Source of the DNA: RYN-122 sp963761655
Lineage (GTDB): Bacteria; Actinomycetota; Actinomycetes; Mycobacteriales; SCTD01
DNA length: 64,000 bases
Direction of reading: 5' to 3'
NCBI GenBank assembly: GCA_963761655.1
Contig: CAVXHI010000004.1
Span: 1-64,000 of the forward strand
Positions within the stretch are counted from its first letter, which is position 1; every line of letters begins with the position of its first letter. A program made the position numbers and the translations under genes. Below are positions 49,443 through 57,947 of this stretch, piece by piece. The notes beneath the pieces were generated by a model. The model had not been told where the DNA came from. It worked only from the letters and a program-made list of their open reading frames with translations, and ran no database searches.

Positions 49443-50924
49443 CAGCGGGACGCCGACCACGGCGTCCGTCCCGCCGTCCGGGGCCTGCTGCAGCGCGATC
49501 GTCCCGCGCAGCTCGCTCTCCACGAGCGTCCGCACGATCTGCAGCCCGAGCCGGGTCGACGCCGACAGGTCGAACCCGGCGGGGAGCCCGGCGCCGTCGT
49601 CCCGTACGACGACGTCGAGCCGGTCCGGTCTGCGCTCGACCCGCACCGCGACCTGGCCGCGCGACCGCGCGGCCCCGAACCCGTGCTCGACGGCGTTCTG
49701 CACGAGCTCGGTCAGGACCATCGCGAGCGGGGTCGCGACCTCCGCCGCGAGCTCCCCGAACGAGCCCTCGCGGCGCACCCGCACGTCGCTCTCGGGGGTC
49801 GCGACCTCGGCGCACATGGCCAGCACGCGGTCGGCCACGGCGTCGAAGGCGACCCTCTCGTCGAGCGTCAGCGAGAGCGTCTCGTGCACGAGGGCGATGC
49901 TCGAGACGCGGCGCACCGACTCCTCCAGCGCGGCGCGCGCCGCCGGGTCGCGCATGCGCCGGGCCTGCAGGCGCAGCAGCGCAGCGACGGTCTGCAGGTT
50001 GTTCTTCACCCGGTGGTGGATCTCGCGGATGGTCGCGTCCTTGCCGACCAGCTGCCGGTCGCGCCGGCGCAGCTCGGTCACGTCGCGGACGAGCACCAGC
50101 GCTCCCCGGCGCTCCCCGCCCGGCACCAGCGGCATCGCCCGGAGCAGCACGGTCGCGCCCTGCGCCTCGACCTCGCTGTCGCGCGGCTCGGCGAAGCGCA
50201 GCGCAGCCGCCAGCGCCGCGGACGCCCGCGGCTCGTCCAGCCGTCCGGGGGCGGCGGTCAGCCGGGCGACCGTGGTGCCGAGGTGCTGACCGAGGAGGTC
50301 CCCGCGGACCCCCAGCCGGCGGTGCGCCGACAGCGCGTTGGGGCTGGCGTAGACGACGTGCCCGGTGCGGTCGAGCCGGAGCACGCCGTCACCGACGCGC
50401 GGGGCGTTCTCCGGGTCGGCCTCCCCCTCGGGGCCGGTCGGGTACGGGAACGAGCCCTCCGCGAGCATCTGGACCAGCTCGCCGGCGCTGGACAGGTAGG
50501 CCAGCTCGAGCGCGCTCGGGCTGCGACCCGCCGCCGCACGGCTGTCCCGGCTCACGACCGCCAGCACCCGCTCGCCCCGCCGGACGGGCACGCTCTCGTG
50601 CCGGACCCGCAGCAGGGGCCCGCGCTGGTCGGGCTCGTCGGGCTGCACGACCCGCCGCTCGCGCACGGCCCGCCGCATCCGCACCGCCTGGTCCGGCCCG
50701 AGGGTCGCCCCGACGACGTCCTCCGGGTGCGCCGTCGGGCCGGTCGTGGGGCGCATGTGCGCCACGGCCGTCCAGGTGCCGTCCCGGCCGGGGACCCACA
50801 GCACGAGGTCGGCGAAGGACAGGTCGCTGACCAGCTGCCAGTCCGTGACGAGCCGGTGCAGGTGGTCGAGGTCGGCCTGCGACAGGTCCGTGCGGTCCTG
50901 GACGAGGTCGGTCAGCGTCGACAC
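49416..50924 (-). CDS. pdtaS: PdtaS-type sensor histidine kinase
   Basis: 502 residues: GAF-like N-terminus (about 30-150), PAS domain (about 175-295), then HisKA_2 with EIHHRVKNNLQTVAALLRLQARR and a HATPase with LTELVQNAVEHGF and RDDGAGLPAGFD. It is soluble. M. tuberculosis PdtaS works with PdtaR, which binds RNA through an ANTAR domain; no PdtaR gene is in the window. TAGGGT (complement 50931-50936) six bases before the GTG suggests a leaderless message. Confidence 0.94.
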   Translation of the reverse strand: MSTLTDLVQDRTDLSQADLDHLHRLVTDWQLVSDLSFADLVLWVPGRDGTWTAVAHMRPTTGPTAHPEDVVGATLGPDQAVRMRRAVRERRVVQPDEPDQRGPLLRVRHESVPVRRGERVLAVVSRDSRAAAGRSPSALELAYLSSAGELVQMLAEGSFPYPTGPEGEADPENAPRVGDGVLRLDRTGHVVYASPNALSAHRRLGVRGDLLGQHLGTTVARLTAAPGRLDEPRASAALAAALRFAEPRDSEVEAQGATVLLRAMPLVPGGERRGALVLVRDVTELRRRDRQLVGKDATIREIHHRVKNNLQTVAALLRLQARRMRDPAARAALEESVRRVSSIALVHETLSLTLDERVAFDAVADRVLAMCAEVATPESDVRVRREGSFGELAAEVATPLAMVLTELVQNAVEHGFGAARSRGQVAVRVERRPDRLDVVVRDDGAGLPAGFDLSASTRLGLQIVRTLVESELRGTIALQQAPDGGTDAVVGVPLLARGHDQG

Positions 50925-51017
50925 CGTCCGACCCTAGTGGCGCCGCCTCGGCGGACCGGGTCGACAGCCGCCCGACCGGGTGGTCCAGCCAGCGGCTCTC
51001 GCGCCGACGTGGTGGGG

Positions 51018-51965
51018 GTGACCCCGCCGCGCCCGCTCGCCCTGCTGCTGTCCCCGCTCGTCGTCCTGGCCCTGGCGGGCTGCGGGGGCGGTGGGGAGGA
51101 GGCCGCGACCGCCGAGGGGTGCGCCGAGCCGGCCGCCGCCCACGGGGAGGCTGAGCCCGCGGCAGCCGCCGCAGAGCACGCGACCGCCGAGGGTGAGCAC
51201 GCGGCGGCGACCGAGGTGGCCGGCGACGCGACCGGGACCCGGCCCGTGCCGTCGACCGACACCCGCGAGCTGGAGCAGCTGACCGCCGACCAGGCCGAGC
51301 TCGTCAAGCGGCTCCACAAGGCCGAGAAGGCCCTCCCCGCGGCTGCCGACCGGGCGGCCGCCAGCCTCTCCGCCCACGCCGCCGCGCGACCGGTCGTCGT
51401 CGCGCTGCCACGCGCCGCGGACGCCGTGCCCGACGGGGCGCACGCCGCCAAGGCGCAGGAGGCCGTCGAGGCGGCTGCCCGGGCGGTCCAGGCGGCCACG
51501 CAGGCCGTGCGGGCCGCTCAGGCCCTCGAGACCGCAGAGCAGGCCCAGGCGGACGCCGACGCCGCTGCGACCGCTGCCCGCGCCGCCCTGGAGCAGGCGC
51601 ACCAGGCGGCGACGGGCGGGGGCCAGGAGGCCGCGGCTGCAGCCGGGGCGGCTGTCGAGCGTGCGGCCGAGCACGGAGAGGCGGCTGCCGCGGAGGCGCC
51701 CGCCGAGCACAGCGCACCTGCCGAGCACAGCGCACCTCCGGAGGACAGCGCCCCCGCGGAGGACAGCGCACCCGCCGAGCACGGCGCCGCGGCCGAGACG
51801 GGAACGGAGACGACCGGTGACGCGCACGGCGAGGCGGCAGCGGCGCCGTGCGCTGCGCCGGACGCCGCGAAGGAGGCCGGCCACGGCAAGGCCGCCGAGA
51901 AGGCCGCCGGGAAGGCAGCGCCCCACGGCAAGGAGGCGGCGCCGGCCGAGAAGGAGGGGCACTGA
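51018..51965 (+). CDS. Alanine-rich repeat lipoprotein
   Basis: About 315 residues. Lipobox LALAGC near residue 20 after a hydrophobic stretch. The rest is Ala, Glu, His and Lys, with long Ala-rich helices (QEAVEAAARAVQAATQAVRAA) that look like coiled coil and a block of 18-bp repeats coding SAPAEH. Low-complexity tail with GKAAEKAAGKAAPHGKE. No known family. Several GTGs are possible starts; 51018 best fits the signal peptide. Confidence 0.7.
   Translation: MTPPRPLALLLSPLVVLALAGCGGGGEEAATAEGCAEPAAAHGEAEPAAAAAEHATAEGEHAAATEVAGDATGTRPVPSTDTRELEQLTADQAELVKRLHKAEKALPAAADRAAASLSAHAAARPVVVALPRAADAVPDGAHAAKAQEAVEAAARAVQAATQAVRAAQALETAEQAQADADAAATAARAALEQAHQAATGGGQEAAAAAGAAVERAAEHGEAAAAEAPAEHSAPAEHSAPPEDSAPAEDSAPAEHGAAAETGTETTGDAHGEAAAAPCAAPDAAKEAGHGKAAEKAAGKAAPHGKEAAPAEKEGH
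51702..51791 (+). repeat. Five 18-bp repeats in the lipoprotein gene
   Basis: Units at 51702, 51720, 51738, 51756 and 51774. The first two are identical (GCCGAGCACAGCGCACCT); the others differ by several bases. They code hexapeptides AEHSAP, AEHSAP, PEDSAP, AEDSAP and AEHGAA. Confidence 0.9.
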
Positions 51966-51987
51966 GCCTCGCCGTAGCGTCCCGACC

Positions 51988-52701
51988 ATGAGCATCCTCG
52001 TGGTCACCGGCACCGGCACCGACGTCGGGAAGACCGTCGTCACCGCGGCGGTCACCGCCCTGGCGCTCGGTCGCGGCAGCTGCGCCGTCGTCAAGCCCGG
52101 GCAGACCGGCCTCGCCGACGACGCCCCGGGCGACCTCGCTGACGTCGCCCGCCTGACCGGCGCCGACAGCCTGCACGAGCTCGTCCGCTACCCCGACCCG
52201 CTGTCCCCCGCGGCCGCGGCCCGGCGGAGCCGCCGGGACCCGCTCGACCTCGCGGCCTGCGTCGACCTCCTGCTGCGGCTCGACGAGACGCACGACCTGG
52301 TGCTCGTCGAGGGCGCGGGCGGCCTGCTCGTCCGCTTCGACGACGACGGCCTCACCCTCGCCGACGTCGCCCGCGCGGTCCGGGCCCCGTCGCTCGTTGT
52401 GGCGGGCGCCGGGCTGGGGACCCTGAACGCGACGGCGCTGACCCTGGAGGCGCTGGCGCACCGGGGGCTGGAGCTGTCGGGGATCGTGGTCGGCGCGTGG
52501 CCGGAGGAGCCGGGGCTGGCCGAGCGGAGCAACGTGCGCGACCTCGAGACGCTGGCGGCCCGGCCGCTGCTGGGCGCCGTGCCGACCGGGGCGGGAGCGC
52601 TGGACCGGGACGCCTTCCTGCTCGCCGCCACGCGCAGCCTGGGTCCCGCCCTGGGCGGCACCTTCGACGCCAGGGCCTTCCGGGCGGCCGCCGCGGAGTG
52701 A
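51988..52701 (+). CDS. bioD: Dethiobiotin synthetase
   Basis: 237 residues. VVTGTGTDVGKTVVTAA is the P-loop, VVKPGQTG the substrate side and EGAGGLLVRFDD the Mg site. Forms the ureido ring of dethiobiotin from DAPA, CO2 and ATP. TAGCGT (51975-51980) seven bases before the ATG suggests a leaderless start. Only 27 bases separate it from bioB; bioA and bioF are not in the window. Confidence 0.96.
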   Translation: MSILVVTGTGTDVGKTVVTAAVTALALGRGSCAVVKPGQTGLADDAPGDLADVARLTGADSLHELVRYPDPLSPAAAARRSRRDPLDLAACVDLLLRLDETHDLVLVEGAGGLLVRFDDDGLTLADVARAVRAPSLVVAGAGLGTLNATALTLEALAHRGLELSGIVVGAWPEEPGLAERSNVRDLETLAARPLLGAVPTGAGALDRDAFLLAATRSLGPALGGTFDARAFRAAAAE

Positions 52702-52728
52702 CGGCCCGGGCCTGGCAGACTCGGGCCC

Positions 52729-53751
52729 GTGACCGAGCTGATCGACGCCCCCGCCCCTGTCTCCGACGTCCTCGTGGTCGCCCGCGAGCAGGTCCTGGAG
52801 CGCGGCGTCGGCCTGTCGCAGGAGCAGGCGCTGGCGTGCCTGCAGCTGCCGAAGGAGCGCCTGTCCGAGCTGCTGCAGCTGGCCCACGACGTCCGGATGA
52901 AGCACTGCGGCCCCGAGGTCGAGGTCGAGGGGATCATCAGCCTCAAGACCGGCGGGTGCCCCGAGGACTGCCACTTCTGCAGCCAGTCCGGCCTGTTCCC
53001 CTCCCCCGTCCGCGCCGCGTGGCTCGACATCCCGTCGCTGGTCAAGGCCGCTGTGGAGACCGCCGCGACGGGGGCGACCGAGTTCTGCATCGTGGCCGCG
53101 GTCCGCGGGCCGGACGAGAAGCTCATGGCGCAGGTCGAGAAGGGTGTCGCGGCGATCCGCGAGGCCGTCGACATCCAGGTCGCCTGCAGCCTCGGGATGC
53201 TGACCCAGGAGCAGGTCGACCGGCTCACTGCTGCCGGGGTGCACCGCTACAACCACAACCTCGAGACGGCCCGGTCGCACTTCCCGAACGTCGTGACGAC
53301 GCACTCGTGGGAGGAGCGCTGGAGCACCCTCGAGATGGTCCGCGACGCCGGTATGGAGGTCTGCTGCGGCGGCATCCTCGGCATGGGCGAGACCCTCGAG
53401 CAGCGGGCCGAGTTCGCCGCGCAGCTCGCGGTGCTCGAGCCCGACGAGGTCCCGCTGAACTTCCTCAACCCGCGGCCCGGCACCCCGTTCGGCGACCTCC
53501 CGGTCATGCCGGCCGACGAGGCCCTCGCCGCGATCGCGGTGTTCCGCCTGGTCCTGCCGCGCACGATCCTGCGCTTCGCCGGCGGCCGCGAGATCACCCT
53601 CGGCGACCTCGCCACCGACGGCATGCTCGGCGGGATCAACGCCGTGATCGTCGGGAACTACCTGACCACCCTCGGGCGCCCGGCCACCGCCGACCTCGAC
53701 ATGCTGAGCGATCTCAAGATGCCGCTCAAGGGCCTCGGCCAGTCTCTCTAG
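52729..53751 (+). CDS. bioB: Biotin synthase
   Basis: Radical SAM enzyme that inserts sulfur into dethiobiotin. 340 residues with the [4Fe-4S] motif CPEDCHFC (Cys77, 81, 84), YNHNLET near 182, and the [2Fe-2S]-side CSLGML, GMEVCCGGI and NFLNPRPGTP segments. It follows bioD. CAGACT at 52716 seven bases before the GTG may be a -10 of its own. Actinobacterial BioB needs the helper BsaP; a candidate is fused to the GNAT protein at 57211. Confidence 0.97.
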   Translation: MTELIDAPAPVSDVLVVAREQVLERGVGLSQEQALACLQLPKERLSELLQLAHDVRMKHCGPEVEVEGIISLKTGGCPEDCHFCSQSGLFPSPVRAAWLDIPSLVKAAVETAATGATEFCIVAAVRGPDEKLMAQVEKGVAAIREAVDIQVACSLGMLTQEQVDRLTAAGVHRYNHNLETARSHFPNVVTTHSWEERWSTLEMVRDAGMEVCCGGILGMGETLEQRAEFAAQLAVLEPDEVPLNFLNPRPGTPFGDLPVMPADEALAAIAVFRLVLPRTILRFAGGREITLGDLATDGMLGGINAVIVGNYLTTLGRPATADLDMLSDLKMPLKGLGQSL

Positions 53752-53761
53752 GGAGCTTCTC

Positions 53762-54331
53762 GTGCGCTGCTTCGGGGACGGCGACCGGGTCTACGAGGCG
53801 TACCACGACGACGAGTGGGGCCGGCCGCAGCTGTCCGAGCAGCAGCTTTACGAGAAGGTCTGCCTGGAGGGCTTCCAGTCCGGACTGGCCTGGATCACGG
53901 TCCTGCGCAAGCGCCCGGCCCTGCGCGAGGTCTTCGACGGCTTCGACCCCGAGCGGGTCGCCGGCCGGGACACCGCCCCGCTGCTCCTCGACGAGCGGCT
54001 GATCCGCAGCGGTCCGAAGCTGCGGGCCTGCGTCCGCAACGCCGAGGCCACGCTGGCCCTGCGCGACGCCGGCGGCCTGCCCGCCCTGGTCCTCGAGCAC
54101 GCCGAGCTGCCGAGCCCGGTCCGCGAGCAGTCGGCGGGCCTGCCCGGGAGCACGGAGTCGAGCACGCGGCTGGCCACGCGGCTCAAGCAGGCCGGCTTCG
54201 TCTTCGTCGGCCCGACCACGATCTACTCGCTGCTGCAGGCCTGCGGCCTGGTCAACGACCACGTGCTCGGGTGCGACGCCCGGGAACGTGCGGAGCAGGA
54301 GCGGCAGGACGCGCTGGGGCAGACGGCGTGA
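53762..54331 (+). CDS. tag: DNA-3-methyladenine glycosylase I
   Basis: 189 residues. Excises 3-methyladenine from alkylated DNA. MRCFGDGDRVYEAYHDDEWG holds Cys3 and His15, and NDHVLGC the last His and Cys of the zinc snap. The FQSGLAWITVLRKRPALREVFDGFD segment is the base-binding core. GTG starts 10 bases after bioB, with GGGAG upstream. Confidence 0.95.
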   Translation: MRCFGDGDRVYEAYHDDEWGRPQLSEQQLYEKVCLEGFQSGLAWITVLRKRPALREVFDGFDPERVAGRDTAPLLLDERLIRSGPKLRACVRNAEATLALRDAGGLPALVLEHAELPSPVREQSAGLPGSTESSTRLATRLKQAGFVFVGPTTIYSLLQACGLVNDHVLGCDARERAEQERQDALGQTA

Positions 54332-54378
54332 ACCGGGTCACACCGGGCTAGCGTCGGGCCCCCGACGAAGGAGGCCCC

Positions 54379-54597
54379 GTGACCACCCCCGCCCGTCCAC
54401 CCCGCCGGTCCGACCGCAGCCCCTGGAACTGGCTCCTGGTCCTGCCGCTGCTCGTCACGCTGTACCCGCCGCTCTACAACCGGCGGACGCCGGAGCTGTT
54501 CGACGTGCCCTTCTTCTACTGGTACCAGCTGGCCGTCGTCGTCGTCGGCGTGGCCTGCACCTACGCCGTCTACCGGGCGACGAGGACGCGGCCGTGA
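54379..54597 (+). CDS. DUF3311 membrane protein
   Basis: 72 residues, two hydrophobic helices: WNWLLVLPLLVTLYPPLYNR and FFYWYQLAVVVVGVACTYAVY. DUF3311 proteins stand before mctP-type permeases and probably act as a small partner. GTG with GAAGGAGG; TAGCGT at 54350 is a possible -10. The stop overlaps the mctP GTG (GTGA). Confidence 0.92.
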   Translation: MTTPARPPRRSDRSPWNWLLVLPLLVTLYPPLYNRRTPELFDVPFFYWYQLAVVVVGVACTYAVYRATRTRP

Positions 54598-56231
54598 AGG
54601 ACGTCAAGACCACCGAGCTGGTCGTCTTCACCGTCCTGTTCCTCGCGGTCAGCCTCCTGGGCTTCTTCGCCAGCCGCTGGCGCCGAGCGCCCGACCTGGA
54701 CAGCCTCGACGAGTGGGGCCTCGGCGGCCGCAGCTTCGGCGGCTGGATCACCTGGTTCCTCATCGGCGGCGACCTCTACACGGCGTACACCTTCGTCGCC
54801 GTGCCGGCGCTGGTGTTCGGCGCGGGGGCGCTCGGCTTCTTCGCCCTGCCGTACACGATCGTCGTCTACCCGATCGTGTTCTTCGTGCTCGCCCGGCTCT
54901 GGTCGGTCAGCCACGTGAACGGGTTCGTGACCCCCGCCGACTTCGTCCGGGCCCGCTCGGGCTCACCCACGCTGGCGCTGCTGATCGCCCTCACCGGGAT
55001 CGTCGCGACGATGCCGTACATCGCCCTGCAGCTGGTGGGCATCGAGGCGGTGCTCAAGGCCATGGGCGTCACGGGCGACGCCCCCATCATCGTGGCCTTC
55101 GCCATCCTGGCGGCGTACACGTACAACTCCGGGCTGCGTGCCCCGGCGCTGATCGCCTTCGTCAAGGACGCGCTCATCTACGTCGTCGTCCTGGCTGCGG
55201 TCATCGTCATCCCGTACAAGCTCGGCGGGTTCGACGAGGTCTTCGCCGCCGCCGACGCCAAGTTCAGCAAGAGCCCCAACCCGGGCGACGGGCTGCTGCT
55301 CAACGGGGCCAACCAGCTGCAGTACGCCTCGCTCGCCCTGGGCTCGGCCCTGGCGCTGTTCCTCTACCCGCACTCGCTCACCGGCGTCTTCGCCGCCCGC
55401 AGCCGCGACACCGTCAAGAAGAACATGGCGGCCCTGCCGGCCTACAGCTTCGTGCTGGGCCTGCTCGCGCTGCTCGGCTACATGGCCATCGCCGCCGGCG
55501 TGACGCCGCTGCAGGGCGAGAACGGCAAGCCCGACGTCAACACCGTCGTCCCGCTGCTGTTCGAGCAGCAGTTCCCGAGCTGGTTCGCCGGCGTCGCCTT
55601 CGCGGCCATCGGCATCGGCGCCCTCGTGCCCGCGGCGATCATGTCGATCGCGGCCGCGAACCTGTGGACCCGCAACATCTACGTCGAGTACCTCAACAAG
55701 GACGCGACGCCGAAGCAGGAGGCGCGCAGCAGCAAGCTCGCCTCGCTGGTAGTGAAGGTGGGCGCGCTGCTGGCGATCCTGCTCATCGACCCGCAGTTCT
55801 CCATCGACCTGCAGCTGTTCGGCGGCGTGATCATGCTGCAGACGCTGCCGGCCGTCGCGATCGCGCTCTACACGCGGTGGCTGCACAGCCGGGCGATGGT
55901 CGCCGGGTGGGTGGTCGGCATGCTCGTCGGGGCCGTGACGCTGTACCAGATCCCCGCGAGGCAGTTCGGGGCCGACGGTGTGGTCACCGTGACCAAGGAG
56001 CACTTCGGCGGTTCGGCGTACCCGTTGTCCCACCTCGGCCTGGACACGACGGTCACGCTCTACGCCGGGATCCTGGCCCTGCTCGCGAACCTCGCCGTGT
56101 GCGTCGTCGGGACGCTGCTGCTGCGCGGGCGGGTCGCCGACGGCGAGGACACCACCCGGCCCGTCGACTACACCGCGGAGGCCGGCGACCCCGGCGTGCG
56201 CGAGGAGCTCCCGCTCGGGGCGAGCACCTAG
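54594..56231 (+). CDS. mctP: MctP-type monocarboxylate/solute:sodium symporter
   Basis: 545 residues, SSS family with about 13 helices. WGLGGRSFGGWITWFLIGGDLYTAYTF near 40 is the sodium-site helix 1, and the central LYPHSLTGVFAARSRDTVKKNMA matches MctP. MctP takes up pyruvate, lactate or propionate. Starts GTG in overlap with the DUF3311 gene. Its stop shares CTAG with a small minus-strand gene. Confidence 0.93.
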   Translation: MKDVKTTELVVFTVLFLAVSLLGFFASRWRRAPDLDSLDEWGLGGRSFGGWITWFLIGGDLYTAYTFVAVPALVFGAGALGFFALPYTIVVYPIVFFVLARLWSVSHVNGFVTPADFVRARSGSPTLALLIALTGIVATMPYIALQLVGIEAVLKAMGVTGDAPIIVAFAILAAYTYNSGLRAPALIAFVKDALIYVVVLAAVIVIPYKLGGFDEVFAAADAKFSKSPNPGDGLLLNGANQLQYASLALGSALALFLYPHSLTGVFAARSRDTVKKNMAALPAYSFVLGLLALLGYMAIAAGVTPLQGENGKPDVNTVVPLLFEQQFPSWFAGVAFAAIGIGALVPAAIMSIAAANLWTRNIYVEYLNKDATPKQEARSSKLASLVVKVGALLAILLIDPQFSIDLQLFGGVIMLQTLPAVAIALYTRWLHSRAMVAGWVVGMLVGAVTLYQIPARQFGADGVVTVTKEHFGGSAYPLSHLGLDTTVTLYAGILALLANLAVCVVGTLLLRGRVADGEDTTRPVDYTAEAGDPGVREELPLGAST

Positions 56232-56329
56232 CGCAGGACCCCGGTCAGGAACAGCAGGAGCAGGGTCACGACGGCGGACAGCAGGAGGCTGGGCAGGCAG
56301 CCGAGACGGTTCGAGAAGAGGAAGAACAT
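56228..56329 (-). CDS. 33-residue membrane protein
   Basis: MFFLFSNRLGCLPSLLLSAV, then VTLLLLFLTGVLR. One membrane helix with a Phe-rich N-terminus and a single Cys. Similar short FLFSNRLGC proteins are common in actinobacteria, which supports a real gene. ATG ten bases after the YihY-like stop, on the same strand. The stop overlaps the mctP stop on the other strand. Function unknown. Confidence 0.7.
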   Translation of the reverse strand: MFFLFSNRLGCLPSLLLSAVVTLLLLFLTGVLR

Positions 56330-56338
56330 GACGGGCCG

Positions 56339-57205
56339 TCACCCCTGGTCGGCCGACTTCACCAGGTCGGGGCCGGTCGCCTGCGCGAGCGGGTGGCCGC
56401 CCCGGGCCTCGAGCCGCAGGGTCAGCACGTAGCCGACCAGCACGACGACGTGCAGCACCAGCAGCCAGCCCAGGGCGACCGCACCGGTGGCCAGCACCGT
56501 GCTGTTGCCGTACGCCCCGCCGAGGTCGATGCCGAGCGACAGGAACAGCACGAAGCCGAGCGCCGTGCCGGACAGGAACGACCCGGTGGAGAACGCGCCC
56601 CACAGCAGCGCGCGCACGCAGCAGCGGTCGGGGGCGATGCCGCGGTAGGTCAGCACCAGCAGCACGCTGATGCTGATCCACCCGACGACGAACGCGACGT
56701 AGACGCCCAACAGCCGGGCTCCGAGGCTGTCGCCCAGGGCGCCGGTGAGCCCGCGGCTCGTCGTGAGGCCGAGCAGGAGCAGGAACGGGCTGGCCGCGAC
56801 CAGGAGCAGCGAGCCGACCCGGCCGCGCAGCGAGCGCCGTCCGGGCTCGCCGGCGTCGGACAGCCGGTCGAAGGCACGGACCAGGCCCTCGCCGTACAGG
56901 CTCGCGGGCACGAGCGCGACGAGGGCGTTGAGCGGCCCGAGGGCAGTGCCCGAGCGGGCGAGGAACCGACCGGCCTCCTGGGTGCCCAGGCGGTCGGGCA
57001 GCAGGCGGGTCAGCTCCTCGGCGAGGCCCCGCACCGTGCCCTCGCCGGCGATCAGCCCGGCCAGGTAGAGCGCGACCAGCAGCAACGGCACGAAGCCGAT
57101 CGCGGCGTAGAAGGTGACGCCCGCGGCGTAGAGGGCGAGGTCGTGCCCCCGGGTGCTGCGTACGACGTCCCGGGCGAGAGCGCGCACGGCCGCTGGGGTA
57201 GACAC
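56339..57205 (-). CDS. YihY/virulence factor BrkB-like membrane protein
   Basis: 288 residues with six or seven hydrophobic segments. LYAAGVTFYAAIGFVPLLLVAL near 26 is the family start, ALGPLNALVALVPASLYGEGLVRAFDRL lies in the middle and ISISVLLVLTYRGIAPDR near 175 marks the core. Function in this family is not settled; BrkB is tied to serum resistance and some relatives to lipid or polymer export. GTG lies inside a 25-bp palindrome shared with the divergent gene. Confidence 0.88.
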   Translation of the reverse strand: MSTPAAVRALARDVVRSTRGHDLALYAAGVTFYAAIGFVPLLLVALYLAGLIAGEGTVRGLAEELTRLLPDRLGTQEAGRFLARSGTALGPLNALVALVPASLYGEGLVRAFDRLSDAGEPGRRSLRGRVGSLLLVAASPFLLLLGLTTSRGLTGALGDSLGARLLGVYVAFVVGWISISVLLVLTYRGIAPDRCCVRALLWGAFSTGSFLSGTALGFVLFLSLGIDLGGAYGNSTVLATGAVALGWLLVLHVVVLVGYVLTLRLEARGGHPLAQATGPDLVKSADQG

Positions 57206-57220
57206 GCTGCGTGTCTACCC
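57196..57220. promoter_or_regulatory. 25-bp perfect palindrome over two divergent start codons
   Basis: GGGTAGACACGC-T-GCGTGTCTACCC, 12-bp arms around one base. It covers both GTG starts (57205 minus and 57211 plus), so both proteins begin Met-Ser-Thr. Either an operator that blocks both genes or a result of symmetric starts. Confidence 0.75.
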
Positions 57221-57870
57221 GTGTGCGCGAGGTGCAGCCGGACGAGCAGGCCACCGTCGCCGACCTCACGGCGTCGGTCTACCGCGGCGAGGGCTTCAGC
57301 ACCGCCCACTACGAGCCGGCCCTGCGCGACGTCGCCTCCCGGGTCGCGTCGGCCACCGTGCTGGTCGCGGTCGACCACGAGGGTCTGCTGGGGGCGGTCA
57401 CCGTCGCGACGCGAGGCGGCGAGTGGGCGGAGCAGGCCGTGCCCGGGGAGGCCGTCGTCCGGATGCTCGTGGTCGCGGCCGCGGGGCGCGGGAAGGGCAC
57501 GGGGGAGCTGCTGGTCCGGGCCTGCCTGGAGCGGGCCCGCGAGGACGGCTGCCGGCTGGTGCGGCTGTCGAGCCAGCTGGACATGCACGCGGCCCACCGG
57601 CTCTACGAGCGGCTCGGCTTCGTGCGGACGCCGGGGCGCGACTGGCGACCGGTCCCCGACCTGCAGCTCATCACCTACGCGCTGCCGCTGGTGCCCTGGT
57701 GCGACCAGTGCGGCGAGGAGCTGGCCGGCGAGGGACACGACCGGTGCGAGGCCGCCCGCGAGCTCGAGCCTCCCCGCTACTGCGCCCGCTGCCGCCGCCG
57801 CATGGTCGTGCAGATCCACCCGACCGGCTGGACCGCCCGCTGCGTCGAGCACGGCGAGCTGCACGGGTGA
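57211..57870 (+). CDS. GNAT acetyltransferase fused to a BsaP-like zinc ribbon
   Basis: 219 residues. The first 160 form a GNAT domain with the AcCoA motif VRMLVVAAAGRGKGTGELLV near 88 and SQLDMHAAHRLYERLGFVR. Residues 160-219 hold Cys pairs WCDQCGEEL, GHDRC, RYCARC and TARCVEHG and the segment MVVQIHPTGW. That pattern recalls the short protein beside bioB in mycobacteria (Rv1590, BsaP), which aids the iron-sulfur cluster of biotin synthase. bioB is 4.5 kb away. An internal GTG at 57691 could start a separate short form. Confidence 0.8.
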   Translation: MSTRVREVQPDEQATVADLTASVYRGEGFSTAHYEPALRDVASRVASATVLVAVDHEGLLGAVTVATRGGEWAEQAVPGEAVVRMLVVAAAGRGKGTGELLVRACLERAREDGCRLVRLSSQLDMHAAHRLYERLGFVRTPGRDWRPVPDLQLITYALPLVPWCDQCGEELAGEGHDRCEAARELEPPRYCARCRRRMVVQIHPTGWTARCVEHGELHG

Positions 57871-57947
57871 GCTGAGGTCCGGCGCACGCCGGTAATGCTC
57901 GCGACGTGTCCGGACACTCCTGGTCGAGTCGACGAACAGGAGCACCC

